A stretch of DNA of 49,651 nucleotides, taken from NCBI GenBank assembly GCA_032128215.1, contig JAQBHA010000021.1, positions 1 through 49,651 on the forward strand. Reading direction: 5' to 3'. The stretch comes from CSP1-1 sp032128215 (GTDB lineage Archaea > Thermoproteota > Nitrososphaeria > Nitrososphaerales > Nitrosopumilaceae). The position numbers were made by a program, and so were the translations under genes. The notes beneath the pieces were generated by a model. That model ran no database searches. It was not told where the DNA came from and saw nothing but the letters and a program-made list of their open reading frames with translations. This document shows positions 39,457-48,299 of this stretch, one piece after another (position 1 is the stretch's first letter; each line of letters starts with the position of its first letter).

Positions 39457-40458
39457 ATGCCTTCGACAGTTGTAGTTGGTGGTTTCTTTGGAGACGAAGG
39501 AAAGGGAAAAATAATTTCCTATCTTGCTTTGAAAGACAATCCTTCTATTGTAGTTCGAGGAGGAGCAGGACCTAATGCAGGTCATACTGTCAAGGATGGT
39601 AATAGAACATACAAAATTCGAATGTTACCAAGTGGATTTTTAAATAAGAAATCTAAAGTGATGATTGGACCAGGTGTTGTAATTAACCCAGTTGTTTTAT
39701 TAAAAGAAATAAATGATTTTCAGGTTTCAGATAGAGCATATATTGACAAAAACTGTGGAATTATAGAACAAATCCATCTCGATGAGGATTCTAAAGGAAG
39801 ACTAAAAGAAAAAATTGGTAGTACCGGTTCCGGAACAGGTCCTGCTAATGCCGAGAGGGCCATGCGTACTTTAAAATTAGCAAAAGACATTAAATCACTT
39901 TCTTCCTACTTAGGAGATGTTCCAACTGCAGTTAATACTGCTCTTGATTCTAATGAAAATGTTCTAGTGGAAGGTACACAAGGAACTCATCTCTCTTTAT
40001 GGCATGGCACTTATCCATATGTTACCTCCAAAGACGTTACTGCTTCAGCAATTTGTTCTGATATTGGATTGGGCCCAAAGAAGGTTGATGAGGTTATGGT
40101 AATCTTCAAGTCGTATGTGACTAGGGTAGGCACAGGACCAATGGATAATGAACTTACGCCTGAAGAGACATCAAAAAAAGGTTGGGCTGAAGTAGGCACA
40201 GTGACTGGTAGGCAGAGGCGTGCTGCAGAATTTGACTTTGATTTGGCTAGGAAATCTATAATGCTTAATAGCGCTAGTCAGGTCGCCATTACTAAATTAG
40301 ATATTTTATTTCCTGACTGTGCAAATAAAACTTCATTCAATACACTTTCCAATGACGCAAAATCGTTCATAAAAAAAATAGAAGAGAACCTAAACGTTCC
40401 TGTTACCCTCATCGGTACAGGCCCTGACGTAAATGATGTGATTGATATTAGAAAATAA
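39457..40458 (+). CDS. purA: Adenylosuccinate synthetase
   Basis: Joins IMP and aspartate using GTP to form adenylosuccinate, the first step of AMP synthesis. It has 333 residues from ATG at 39457 (the frame opens at a TTG three codons earlier). Features are VVVGGFFGDEGKGK (Asp13 catalytic, GTP loop), GAGPNAGHTVKDG, GSTGSGTGPANAERAMRT and VTGRQRRAAEFD. This short form is typical of archaea, which lack parts of the bacterial 430-residue enzyme. Confidence 0.96.
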   Translation: MPSTVVVGGFFGDEGKGKIISYLALKDNPSIVVRGGAGPNAGHTVKDGNRTYKIRMLPSGFLNKKSKVMIGPGVVINPVVLLKEINDFQVSDRAYIDKNCGIIEQIHLDEDSKGRLKEKIGSTGSGTGPANAERAMRTLKLAKDIKSLSSYLGDVPTAVNTALDSNENVLVEGTQGTHLSLWHGTYPYVTSKDVTASAICSDIGLGPKKVDEVMVIFKSYVTRVGTGPMDNELTPEETSKKGWAEVGTVTGRQRRAAEFDFDLARKSIMLNSASQVAITKLDILFPDCANKTSFNTLSNDAKSFIKKIEENLNVPVTLIGTGPDVNDVIDIRK

Positions 40459-40480
40459 ATTAGCCTCATTTTTTTTGGGT

Positions 40481-40501
40481 AAGTTTAATTTAGTTAAACT
40501 T
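40481..40501. promoter_or_regulatory. 8-bp inverted repeat overlapping a TATA-like box
   Basis: AAGTTTAA and TTAAACTT flank a 5-nt centre (TTTAG), 11 nt before the GTG at 40513. It covers the position where the TATA element of that gene should lie. It could be a repressor operator. Confidence 0.4.
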
Positions 40502-40512
40502 TACAAAGAGCT

Positions 40513-41175
40513 GTGGATAAATTACCTACTTACATTCAAGTCGATTCACCATTAGAATTTTCACGACTAGTTTGTGCACTCGAGCGAGTTCCACGTGTAT
40601 CATTCCTTCATGAACACGAAGGTAAAGCAGTTCTTTCTGTTCAAATGGATTTACTTAAAGAAAAACCAATAATCTACTATACGCCTGTAGATAACAGAGG
40701 TCACTATCTTTGCTATGAATTCAAATCAGGAAAGGAGATTTCCTCAGTCGTAAATTCTACTTCAGATGCTGCTCGATTATATTCTCCTATAGTGAAAATA
40801 AAAACTCTTCCTGATAATCTAAAAGGAGGTAATGGTTCTGAAGAGAAATATCACCCCATTGAACTCGAAGATCTTGCTAGTCTTGCAAAACTGAGCTATG
40901 GTTTTGAGGATTCTCCATTTCCACTATTTACATTCCCATGTAATGGAAAGTGGCTAATGGGGGTTTTCATGAATTTTAATGAAGAAGGAGCATCTTATTT
41001 TTGCCACGTAGTCTTGAATACAAATCCGGAAAAACCATTCCTAAAATACTCTACAAATAATGGAACTGAGCCATCATTTGTTGAAAGCCCACAAGAACAC
41101 GGGTATTCGTACATCAAAATAATAAAATTAAAAGAGACCCATCCGTTGGTCAACTATGGCGACCTTCAGAACTAG
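40513..41175 (+). CDS. Conserved hypothetical protein upstream of pyrF
   Basis: A 220-residue protein from GTG, with alpha/beta character and several aromatic-rich strands (KPIIYYTPVDNRGHYLCYEF; GASYFCHVVLNT). No motif is recognised. Its 3' end overlaps pyrF by 20 nt in the same direction, so the two are probably cotranscribed. A palindrome precedes the start. Confidence 0.75.
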   Translation: MDKLPTYIQVDSPLEFSRLVCALERVPRVSFLHEHEGKAVLSVQMDLLKEKPIIYYTPVDNRGHYLCYEFKSGKEISSVVNSTSDAARLYSPIVKIKTLPDNLKGGNGSEEKYHPIELEDLASLAKLSYGFEDSPFPLFTFPCNGKWLMGVFMNFNEEGASYFCHVVLNTNPEKPFLKYSTNNGTEPSFVESPQEHGYSYIKIIKLKETHPLVNYGDLQN

Positions 41176-41905
41176 GATTAATAAAATTGCAAATAATAAA
41201 GGCAAAGTAATTCTTGCAAACGATTATACTAATTCAACCAAAAATTTAGAGGCTAAAACAATAAGAAACATTAAAACATTAAACAAATTTCTTTGTGGAA
41301 TAAAATTTAATTTTCATCTATTGTTGCCATTAGGATTTGATCAGATAAGTAAGATTAACAAACTAGCACACAAATATGATCTTCAAACAATTGCCGACAT
41401 TAAATTAAATGACATTGATAATACAAATCAAATAACTCTTGAAAATCTTTGGAAGGTAGGTTTTGATGCTGTTATAGTTAATCCAATTATGGGACACAAA
41501 TCTTTAAAAAAACTGGTATATTTAGCACACGAAAAAAATAAAGGAATTATCGCGCTTTGTCATATGAGTGCACCAGACGCAAAACAATCCTACGATATGA
41601 AAGTAAAATTAGGTAATTCACAAACACTAATTCCACTTTATCAATTATTTTTAAATTCATCTCTTTCAAACAAAGTTGATGGAATTATTGTTGGAGCTAC
41701 ATACCCCAAAATAATAAAATATTGTAATAATAAATCCAAAGGCAATTTGAATATTTATTCCCCAGGCATTGGAACCCAGGGTGGAAAAATTAGAGAAGTT
41801 CTTCATGCAGGAACTAATTTTCTAATAGTTGGTAGAACTATAATTAATGCCAAAAATCCTGCAAGTGTAGCAGAAGAGTTTCAAAAATTAACTATTTCTA
41901 AATAA
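41156..41905 (+). CDS. pyrF: Orotidine 5'-phosphate decarboxylase
   Basis: Decarboxylates OMP to UMP, the last step of de novo pyrimidine synthesis. It has 249 residues. TIADIKLNDIDNT carries the Asp-x-Lys-x-x-Asp catalytic tetrad, VIVNPIMG follows, and YSPGIGTQGG forms the phosphate loop. It is slightly longer than compact archaeal forms. It ends convergently on the Nudix gene. Confidence 0.93.
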   Translation: MATFRTRINKIANNKGKVILANDYTNSTKNLEAKTIRNIKTLNKFLCGIKFNFHLLLPLGFDQISKINKLAHKYDLQTIADIKLNDIDNTNQITLENLWKVGFDAVIVNPIMGHKSLKKLVYLAHEKNKGIIALCHMSAPDAKQSYDMKVKLGNSQTLIPLYQLFLNSSLSNKVDGIIVGATYPKIIKYCNNKSKGNLNIYSPGIGTQGGKIREVLHAGTNFLIVGRTIINAKNPASVAEEFQKLTISK

Positions 41906-42304
41906 TTTATTTGCTCTTGTGAGGATATTTTTGGCATTCTGATAAGTTACCTTTTCTAATGCTTCCTTGTAGTCTAGCCAAGTATAATCTAAATGCTCGT
42001 GAGAAATATTTATTTTATGTGTTTTTGTTTTAGCTAAAAAAAACACAACTTCCTTTTCAATAAGTTCACCCTCGAATTGGAAATTATAATTAATTTTTTC
42101 TTCAAAACCATCAATAAATTCTAAATCCGAAATTCCAGTTTCTTCTTTTGTTTCTCTAACAGCTGTTTGATGAAGATCTTCTCCATGTTCAATTTTTCCT
42201 TTCACAAAATCCCAATGTCCTGTAGGATAATTTAATATCAGGAAATGATTTCCATCAGACTTTTCCATATACACTATTACCCCCGCAGATCTTTCTTTTT
42301 TCAA
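41888..42304 (-). CDS. Nudix hydrolase
   Basis: A 138-residue Nudix protein from TTG. The Nudix box is complete: GKIEHGEDLHQTAVRETKEETGI across two stretches, with REx2EE. The opening ERSAGVIVYMEKSDGNHFLI and GHWDFVKG match the Ap4A-hydrolase-like subgroup, which cleaves diadenosine polyphosphates. Substrate assignment is by resemblance. Confidence 0.9.
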   Translation of the reverse strand: MKKERSAGVIVYMEKSDGNHFLILNYPTGHWDFVKGKIEHGEDLHQTAVRETKEETGISDLEFIDGFEEKINYNFQFEGELIEKEVVFFLAKTKTHKINISHEHLDYTWLDYKEALEKVTYQNAKNILTRANKLFRNS

Positions 42305-42335
42305 ACTTAGATTCTATTATTGGATGTTATTATTG

Positions 42336-43049
42336 TTATTTTCCCATTCTTCGTTTTCTTTTTTGAAATGTTCTTATAGCTCGCATCAAATCGATCTTTC
42401 GAAATTCTGGCCAATAAATATCCATAAAAACCAATTCGCTGTAAGCACTCTGCCACATAAGAAACCCACTTAATCGTTTTTCCCCCGAAGTACGTAAAAT
42501 CATATCAGGTGAGGATTGAGGTAAATGCGATGTATAGAGATTTGATTCAATTTCCTTCTTATCTATCTCATCAACATTAAGGGAACCATTCTTTATTTTC
42601 TCACCTATCTTTTTGACTGCGTCTACTAGTTCATTTTGTCCACCATAAGCGATTGCAATATTTAAAAAGTGATTTTTATAATCTCTTGTTGCATCATCTA
42701 ATCTACGTAATACATCTTTAATTGGTTCTGGAAGAATCTCAATTTTTCCAATAGCTTTTACTCTCATTTCGTTTCGATGAATTCGAGGATCATTGTAAAG
42801 TTTTTCGAGTCGATTTTTGATCAAACCATATATTACTTCTAGTTCCTGATCTTCTCTATCTAGATTCTCTACTGAGAGAACATAAAGTGTTATAATTTTA
42901 ATATCAAACTCTTCACACCAGTCCAAAAGATTTTCTACAGCATCAGCTCCTTGCCAATGACCCTTTTTAGAAATTACCAAATTTTTTTTAGCCCATCTTC
43001 TATTCCCATCAAGTATAATAGCTACATGATTAGGTATGTCCCCATTCAA
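42336..43049 (-). CDS. uppS: Cis-prenyl diphosphate synthase (UppS-like)
   Basis: Elongates allylic diphosphates to long cis-polyprenyl diphosphate for lipid-linked glycan carriers. From the TTG at 43049 it has 237 residues. Features are VAIILDGNRRWAKK (substrate Asp and Asn-Arg-Arg), LSVENLDRE, and the C-terminal RTSGEKRLSGFLMWQSAYSE. In-frame sequence up to 43127 reads LALHLSGLYSIYSKKLEKE, which looks like the usual N-terminal helix, but no ATG, GTG or TTG precedes it. A GGTGGAG lies just upstream of an in-frame ATT there. The true start may be in that region, overlapping DUF373. Confidence 0.92.
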   Translation of the reverse strand: MNGDIPNHVAIILDGNRRWAKKNLVISKKGHWQGADAVENLLDWCEEFDIKIITLYVLSVENLDREDQELEVIYGLIKNRLEKLYNDPRIHRNEMRVKAIGKIEILPEPIKDVLRRLDDATRDYKNHFLNIAIAYGGQNELVDAVKKIGEKIKNGSLNVDEIDKKEIESNLYTSHLPQSSPDMILRTSGEKRLSGFLMWQSAYSELVFMDIYWPEFRKIDLMRAIRTFQKRKRRMGK

Positions 43050-43114
43050 AATTTCTTTTTCTAATTTTTTAGAGTAAATACTGTATAATCCAGATAAATG
43101 AAGGGCTAGTTTTT

Positions 43115-44263
43115 TTATTCCGTTAATATTTCTCCACCTTTATGTTTCCTATATCTTCGAAACAATAAGGTGGCAGATATCAGTGTTATTACTAATCCCG
43201 CTAATAACATAGGTATTAGAGTAAATGGGCTTTCATCATGTACTAGAATATTTGTAAATTGTGCTACTGTAGGATAGATTGCACCAAGAACAATTAATCT
43301 AAGCACTCCGCTAATTTTTTTCAACCCTCCTCCTAACCAATTACTAAGTAAGATCCCACCAAAAATGGAACCCAATCCTATCCACAAAATTGGTAGCACT
43401 TCTGAAATAAATTCTCCAATAATTATCTTATTTGTGAGTACATCAAACCATTGCATATTTGAATTAACCATTTGTTGTTCTACAAATGCTACTCCAGCAG
43501 GAATAGTTGAAAGTATTAAAATTATTCCTGTAACCATTGTAAAAACTCTAATGAATCCTGCAGGAGTAGGTTTTGACCATTTTTTCAAAGTCTTATCAAC
43601 ATCAAATGCTCTTATCATAAATGCTGCTCCAAGAATGCTAATCAAAACAGCAAAAATCTCTTCTGTATAACCAAAAATTGTGGCAATTCCACCAATTAAA
43701 AGTAAAATTCCTGGAAGACCAAGAAAGAATTTTGAATACTTTGAATCATAAGCTATCATCTTCAAATATTTTCCAAATACTGCGTAGGAATATTCTACAG
43801 TTCTACTAACTTTCATTACTACTCTTTGCACAGAGATAATTGGTAGTACATTTTGTATTATTGGGATTACACTTTCATCATCTTCACCATCAGAAACAAT
43901 TACAGCCCCATTAGCTGAAAATTTTTCTAAAACCTGTTTAATCTCCCGTATGATTTTTTCATCGGCCTGAACTCCTCGTTCCTCAACTCCTGCTACAGTA
44001 ATAATTTCAGTTTGATAGCCTTTACTTAACAAATCTTCGTAGGTTTTAACTGCATAAAAAATTGAATTAGAATCTGCATCTTCTGGGTCTTCAAGTGCTA
44101 ATCTTTGAGCTGCCTCAATACACGCATCTCTTCCAACTACAGGAGTAGCGATTCCTGCTTTTTTACCTACATCATTATCTCTATCAACACATATGACTAG
44201 GAGTCTGTTCGCAATAGAAGCACGAACATCATTTTCAAGTTTATCAGGTTTTTGAGACAACAT
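43115..44263 (-). CDS. DUF373 family membrane protein
   Basis: A 382-residue archaeal DUF373 protein. The N-terminal cytosolic half has RLLVICVDRDNDVGKKAGI, GRDACIEAAQRLALEDPEDAD and GAVIVSDGEDDESVIP, all typical. From about residue 175 it has roughly six membrane spans (FLGLPGILLLIGGIATIFG, ILSTIPAGVAFVE and others). The function of the family is unknown; the first half looks like an enzyme or nucleotide-binding fold. Its 3' end runs into the uppS gene, so the pair is probably an operon. Confidence 0.9.
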   Translation of the reverse strand: MLSQKPDKLENDVRASIANRLLVICVDRDNDVGKKAGIATPVVGRDACIEAAQRLALEDPEDADSNSIFYAVKTYEDLLSKGYQTEIITVAGVEERGVQADEKIIREIKQVLEKFSANGAVIVSDGEDDESVIPIIQNVLPIISVQRVVMKVSRTVEYSYAVFGKYLKMIAYDSKYSKFFLGLPGILLLIGGIATIFGYTEEIFAVLISILGAAFMIRAFDVDKTLKKWSKPTPAGFIRVFTMVTGIILILSTIPAGVAFVEQQMVNSNMQWFDVLTNKIIIGEFISEVLPILWIGLGSIFGGILLSNWLGGGLKKISGVLRLIVLGAIYPTVAQFTNILVHDESPFTLIPMLLAGLVITLISATLLFRRYRKHKGGEILTE

Positions 44264-44344
44264 TATACTAATACAAAGTAACTTTTTAACGATTTCCTAC
44301 TTTTATAATTATTAGAGTTAGGTTTTCAGGCTAAAGACAAAATC

Positions 44345-44842
44345 TTAAGGTCTTGAGTCATAGGAAGCATCAGCTAGGGATTCTGAATCTTTCCTTAAGG
44401 AATCAATATTCTCAAGAACATCTATAATTTTTTCTGACTCATTATTTTCACTCATTATTGTTGCTACCACAATGGTTTCTCTAATCTGTGAATTAAATTT
44501 TTTAAGAGATTCAATATAATTCAAATAACTTTCATGCCATTCTCCTGGTGCTTTACTTTCAACAAGTTGTATTATTAGTGAATTTACTTGAAAGGAAGTA
44601 ACCTCTGCAATTTCGATATATTCAGTTGAATTAATTTTTCCATTTAGCATGTTTTGGAATTTTTGATCTACTTCTGTTTGAAGTGTAATATGTATTTCTT
44701 TTATATTATCTAGATGAAATCTAAAATCAGAAACTACAATCTTATTTTCATTATTTTGTGGAATAAACCATACAAAAGAGCTTGCAGCAGTTATAGCTAC
44801 TAATATCACTACAGTTACTACAATCCCCTTTTTTGTGGTCAA
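44345..44842 (-). CDS. Membrane-anchored extracellular hypothetical protein
   Basis: A 165-residue protein from TTG. An N-terminal hydrophobic helix (about residues 5-28, GIVVTVVILVAITAASSFVWF) is preceded by a basic stretch, and a mainly helical soluble domain follows. No cleavage or lipobox is clear, so it is probably anchored. Family unknown. Confidence 0.72.
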   Translation of the reverse strand: MTTKKGIVVTVVILVAITAASSFVWFIPQNNENKIVVSDFRFHLDNIKEIHITLQTEVDQKFQNMLNGKINSTEYIEIAEVTSFQVNSLIIQLVESKAPGEWHESYLNYIESLKKFNSQIRETIVVATIMSENNESEKIIDVLENIDSLRKDSESLADASYDSRP

Positions 44843-45021
44843 TTAATAAACATAAATTCAAAGATGCTTATAACTGACCTGAAGCAGTTCTAACTTTTAT
44901 CATTTTTTCATAAACGCATTTAAATCATAAATCTACCTTAAATCCGTCAAAAATTTAGTACAATTTCTTTACTTTCTATGAAATTTATTAGGAAATATAT
45001 CTTGAAATCAATTATTAAATT

Positions 45022-45038
45022 TACACTCGTCTAGTGTA
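45022..45038. promoter_or_regulatory. 6-bp inverted repeat in a 252-bp intergenic region
   Basis: TACACT and AGTGTA flank 5 nt, within an AT-rich stretch that runs from 44843 to 45094 and otherwise shows only A/T-rich promoter-like sequence. It could be a regulator site for the DUF5679 gene; evidence is weak. Confidence 0.25.
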
Positions 45039-45094
45039 TAGTTAAAAATTCTTTACAGACTCGTCCTAAATAGAACCTATTATGAGATTGGTTT

Positions 45095-45238
45095 ATGGTA
45101 ACAGCTTACTGCGTTAAATGCAGAAAAAAAACTGAAATGAAAGATCCGAAAGAAGTAAAATTGAAGAATGGACGACCAGCAGCAAAGGGAACTTGCCCAA
45201 CTTGTGGAACTAACGTTTTCCGAATAGGCAAAATTTAA
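45095..45238 (+). CDS. DUF5679-like zinc-ribbon protein (47 aa)
   Basis: A 47-residue protein with TAYCVKCRKKTEMKDPKEV then GTCPTCGTNVFRIGKI, which form two Cys pairs of a zinc ribbon. The central KNGRPAAKG is characteristic of a small archaeal/bacterial ribbon family. It precedes the translation-factor cluster. Function unknown. Confidence 0.88.
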   Translation: MVTAYCVKCRKKTEMKDPKEVKLKNGRPAAKGTCPTCGTNVFRIGKI

Positions 45239-45278
45239 ACCCAGTTTTCTTTTTTACACTAAACCCATATAGGGTGAT

Positions 45279-45719
45279 ATGTCGATATTATTTTCGATGA
45301 CAAAAGTAGACTATGAAAAATTGCTTAAACGTATTCAAGGTAAGCTTACTGAAACTAAAAAAGGAGCGGATAAGAGATTTGAATTGCCTCCTGTTGACAT
45401 AATGTGGGAAGGCCAAAAGACATTTTTTAGGAATTTTCTAGATTTTTCCAAAATACTACGCCGTGATCCCGAAAAAATTCTTCAATATCTTTCTAAGGAA
45501 TTTGCTGTTCCTGCAGAAAGAATGGGGGAAAAAGCCATATTTATTGGAAAAAGGGATCCTGAAGATTTTACGCGCTTATTTCAGATATATCTCAAAGATT
45601 ACGTTGAATGTCCTACATGTAAAAGTCCAGATACCAAGATAGAAAAAGAAAAACGAATTTCATTTTTGATATGTGAAGCTTGCGGTGCAAAATCTCCACT
45701 TAAGGGTAAATATGCTTAA
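45279..45719 (+). CDS. Translation initiation factor aIF2 subunit beta
   Basis: One of three subunits of aIF2, which delivers initiator tRNA to the ribosome. It has 146 residues. The central fold starts FELPPVDIMWEGQKTFFRNF and continues LRRDPEKILQYLSKEFA. The C-terminal zinc ribbon is VECPTCKSPDTKI and CEACGAKSPLKG. GGGTGAT just before the ATG is a strong ribosome binding site. The next gene starts in its TAATG stop-start overlap. Confidence 0.95.
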   Translation: MSILFSMTKVDYEKLLKRIQGKLTETKKGADKRFELPPVDIMWEGQKTFFRNFLDFSKILRRDPEKILQYLSKEFAVPAERMGEKAIFIGKRDPEDFTRLFQIYLKDYVECPTCKSPDTKIEKEKRISFLICEACGAKSPLKGKYA

Positions 45720-46015
45720 TGTTATTTTCTGTTCGCATCACAAATTATCAAAATAATTTAATGTTAAACATATGCGATGCCCCTTTACTAGGAAAAAAAC
45801 TCATTGCGAATAATCTCAAAATTCATATCAGTGAAAGCTATTATGGTGAACGTCTTGTAGAAAAAGACGAAGCGGAAAATCTTTTAAAAAAAAGCTCTTC
45901 GATTAATATGGTTGGAAAAGAAACAATTTCCTTATCAGTTAGCTTAGGAATTGGTTCACATCAAGGTGTAAAAGAAATTAGCGGTGTTCCTTTTCTAATT
46001 GTTTTCAAAATGTAA
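45719..46015 (+). CDS. DUF424 family protein
   Basis: A 98-residue archaeal DUF424 protein. It has MLNICDAPLLGKKLIANN and SESYYGERLVEKDEAENLLK, the conserved core. It overlaps the aIF2-beta stop by one base (TAATG) and precedes aIF1A. The conserved position among translation-factor genes suggests a translation role, not yet defined. Confidence 0.88.
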   Translation: MLFSVRITNYQNNLMLNICDAPLLGKKLIANNLKIHISESYYGERLVEKDEAENLLKKSSSINMVGKETISLSVSLGIGSHQGVKEISGVPFLIVFKM

Positions 46016-46053
46016 AGCATCACAATTATATATAAAGTAAAATAATTTTTTAT

Positions 46054-46365
46054 GTGGGAAAACGTCAAGTCAAAAATGAAAGCGAACTAAAAACAATACG
46101 TTTACCTGAACAAGGTGAACTTTTTGGTAGAGTACTAAAAATGCTTGGAGGTGAAAACCTCGTCGTAAAATGTTCTGATGGCATTACTCGAAGAGGTAGA
46201 ATTAGAGGCAAATTAAAACGCAGAATTTGGATTCGGGATAATGATATTGTAATAATTGCTCCATGGGATTTTAAAGAAAATGAACGAGGAGATATCTTGT
46301 GGCGATTTACTTTGCCACAAATGGATTGGTTAAAACAAAATAATCACATTGCAAAGGATTTCTAA
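46054..46365 (+). CDS. Translation initiation factor aIF1A
   Basis: OB-fold factor that binds the ribosomal A site during initiation. It has 103 residues from GTG. Features are LPEQGELFGRVLKMLGGENL and VKCSDGITRRGRIRGKLKRR, then WIRDNDIVIIAPWDFKENE. Size and sequence are typical. It closes the three-gene translation cluster. Confidence 0.95.
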   Translation: MGKRQVKNESELKTIRLPEQGELFGRVLKMLGGENLVVKCSDGITRRGRIRGKLKRRIWIRDNDIVIIAPWDFKENERGDILWRFTLPQMDWLKQNNHIAKDF

Positions 46366-46411
46366 ACAAGCAAATTAGCATTAATTTTTGTAAACTAGAA
46401 GAAAAAAAGAA

Positions 46412-46549
46412 TTAGTGGCTATGCCCGCAACCACAAGAATCATGACCTGCTTCAGATTGTGGTTCTTTTGAAGCACATTTAGAACATTTGTCAGAACCAG
46501 TAGGTGAAAAGAATCCAATTCCACAAGATACACATTTCATATTTGTCAT
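46412..46549 (-). CDS. Cys/His-rich mini-protein (45 aa)
   Basis: A 45-residue frame from ATG. MKCVSCGIGFFS and KCSKCASKE form a ribbon-like pair of C-x2-C knuckles, and the C-terminus is HDSCGCGHSH, a metal-binding-like tail. It lies between aIF1A and the oxidase on the opposite strand. A zinc or other metal carrier is plausible. Codon use and Cys spacing argue it is real. Confidence 0.65.
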   Translation of the reverse strand: MTNMKCVSCGIGFFSPTGSDKCSKCASKEPQSEAGHDSCGCGHSH

Positions 46550-46630
46550 ACAAACTCTGATTTGTTCTACTATATATGATATTATTAATTAGTAACAAAT
46601 CATTTAATTTGATTAATTTGAATAATACTC

Positions 46631-47929
46631 ATGAATAAGTTTGATGTAGCAATTATCGGCGGTGGAATATTAGGAACTTCTATCTCCTATTGGATTTCTA
46701 CTTTATATGATCTAAAAATCTGTGTCATCGAAAAAGAATCTGATGTAGCTATGCATGCTAGTAGTAGAAATACTGGAGTGATTCATTCTCCATTTTACCT
46801 AAATCCCTCTTCTAAGAAAATTTTAGCAAAATCAGCTTTAATTTCATATAAAATGTGGGAGGATCTTGCAATAAAACGAAATATTCCATGGAAAAAAACT
46901 GGAGTTTTGGAATTAGCATTAGATGAGAACCAACACAAAAGCTTAGAAGAATTCATGAAGTGGGGAATTGAAAATGGTCTTTCAGATGAGGACTTGGAAC
47001 TCTTAACAGCCGACGAGGTATCAAAAAGAGAACCAAATGTAAAATGCCACTCTGCAATATATTGTAAAAAAGAGGCATCAACTGATTTTGGTGCATTTAC
47101 CCGCGAAATAAAAAGAGAATCAGAAAAAAATGGTACTAAATTCCTCCTTGGTCACAAAACAAAACTCATTGAGGAAAAAAAAGACAATTGTAAAATTACT
47201 CTTGATAACAAGACAGATATTTCTTGTAAACTAGTAATTAATTGTGCAGGAGGTAATTCTCTTGATATTGCAAAACAATTTGGTTTAGCAAAACAATATT
47301 CTGATCTTCACTTTAGAGGAGAATACTGGATTGCCGATTCAAAATTCAACGACCTTGTTAAAACAACAATTTACACTGTAGCAGAGTTCAAAGGATATCC
47401 ATTCTTAGATCCGCATTGGATTAAGAAGGCCGATGGTACAAGCGAGATTGGCCCAAACGCTGTTCCAATTCTTAGTCCAGATACTTACTCTGGATACATT
47501 GGAGATTTACCTACATCTTTATCAAAACTAAAAGATATTGTAACAGGTAACACCATAAAATTACTATTTGATCCTGAATTTTTATCATTACTTTCTAAAG
47601 AGTGGTTGAGTTCTATTTCAAAAACATCAATGATACATAGAGTTCAAAAGTTTATTCCAAAAATACAACCTAAATATTTCTCAAAACGTGGAACAGCAGG
47701 AATAAGAACTCCACTTATTACGCCAAAAGGAAAATTTTTAACAGATGTACTGGAGCTAACCAGTACATCTTCATTTCATATTATTAATTATAATTCCCCT
47801 GGGGCAACTGGTGCTCCTGCATATTCTGCATTTGTAGTAAAAAAAATACAAGATGAAGGTCTTTTAGATTTTACAAAAAAAGTAAAACACTCGATATGGA
47901 ATTTTGATGATGTTTTAAACCAAGCTTAA
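46631..47929 (+). CDS. L-2-hydroxyglutarate oxidase-like FAD enzyme
   Basis: A 432-residue flavoprotein of the D-amino-acid-oxidase/glycerol-3-phosphate-dehydrogenase superfamily, closest to LhgO. The FAD site is VAIIGGGILGTSISYW near the N-terminus, with the extended SSRNTGVIHSPFYL typical of LhgO. A further match is RGTAGIRTPLI in the C-terminal half. It probably oxidises 2-hydroxyglutarate or a related alpha-hydroxy acid. It starts with ATG at 46631 and stands alone in its strand orientation. Confidence 0.88.
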   Translation: MNKFDVAIIGGGILGTSISYWISTLYDLKICVIEKESDVAMHASSRNTGVIHSPFYLNPSSKKILAKSALISYKMWEDLAIKRNIPWKKTGVLELALDENQHKSLEEFMKWGIENGLSDEDLELLTADEVSKREPNVKCHSAIYCKKEASTDFGAFTREIKRESEKNGTKFLLGHKTKLIEEKKDNCKITLDNKTDISCKLVINCAGGNSLDIAKQFGLAKQYSDLHFRGEYWIADSKFNDLVKTTIYTVAEFKGYPFLDPHWIKKADGTSEIGPNAVPILSPDTYSGYIGDLPTSLSKLKDIVTGNTIKLLFDPEFLSLLSKEWLSSISKTSMIHRVQKFIPKIQPKYFSKRGTAGIRTPLITPKGKFLTDVLELTSTSSFHIINYNSPGATGAPAYSAFVVKKIQDEGLLDFTKKVKHSIWNFDDVLNQA

Positions 47930-47955
47930 TATTTTAATTAATCAAATTTCCTATC

Positions 47956-48216
47956 ATGTTTCCAGATCGTTGTTCGGTTAAAGAAAAAGGCAAGGACTGT
48001 GTAAACCCTCCAGAATTTGTGATTTCTGTTACTGAAAAAAATGATGAATATATGGTTGGAGTAACTTGCAATAACCATAAAGATAGAATATCAGAAAAAT
48101 TAGTAATTCTTCAACAAGCAGGGAAGATACCAAAGGGGAAAATAAAATTCTCTGGACTCAAGGCAGTTGGGACAGACTGTATTCGCTCAGATAAAGACGA
48201 TCTAATTCAGCTATAA
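47956..48216 (+). CDS. Hypothetical Cys-containing protein
   Basis: An 86-residue protein with four Cys (DRCSVKEKGKDCVNPPEF, VTCNNHKDR and DCIRS) that could form disulfides or bind a metal. It starts 27 nt after the FAD enzyme and is probably cotranscribed. No family is recognised. Confidence 0.72.
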   Translation: MFPDRCSVKEKGKDCVNPPEFVISVTEKNDEYMVGVTCNNHKDRISEKLVILQQAGKIPKGKIKFSGLKAVGTDCIRSDKDDLIQL

Positions 48217-48217
48217 T

Positions 48218-48232
48218 CTCAAAAAATTTGAG
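48218..48232 (+). terminator. Short hairpin with T-rich tail
   Basis: CTCAAA and TTTGAG form a 6-bp stem around AAA, starting one base after the stop of the upstream gene and followed by T-rich sequence (GCTAATTTCTCTTTAATT). It is a plausible terminator. Confidence 0.4.
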
Positions 48233-48299
48233 GCTAATTTCTCTTTAATTCGGTTTCCAAGAAACTTGTAAATATATAATAAAATTATGATTTTTGGGT

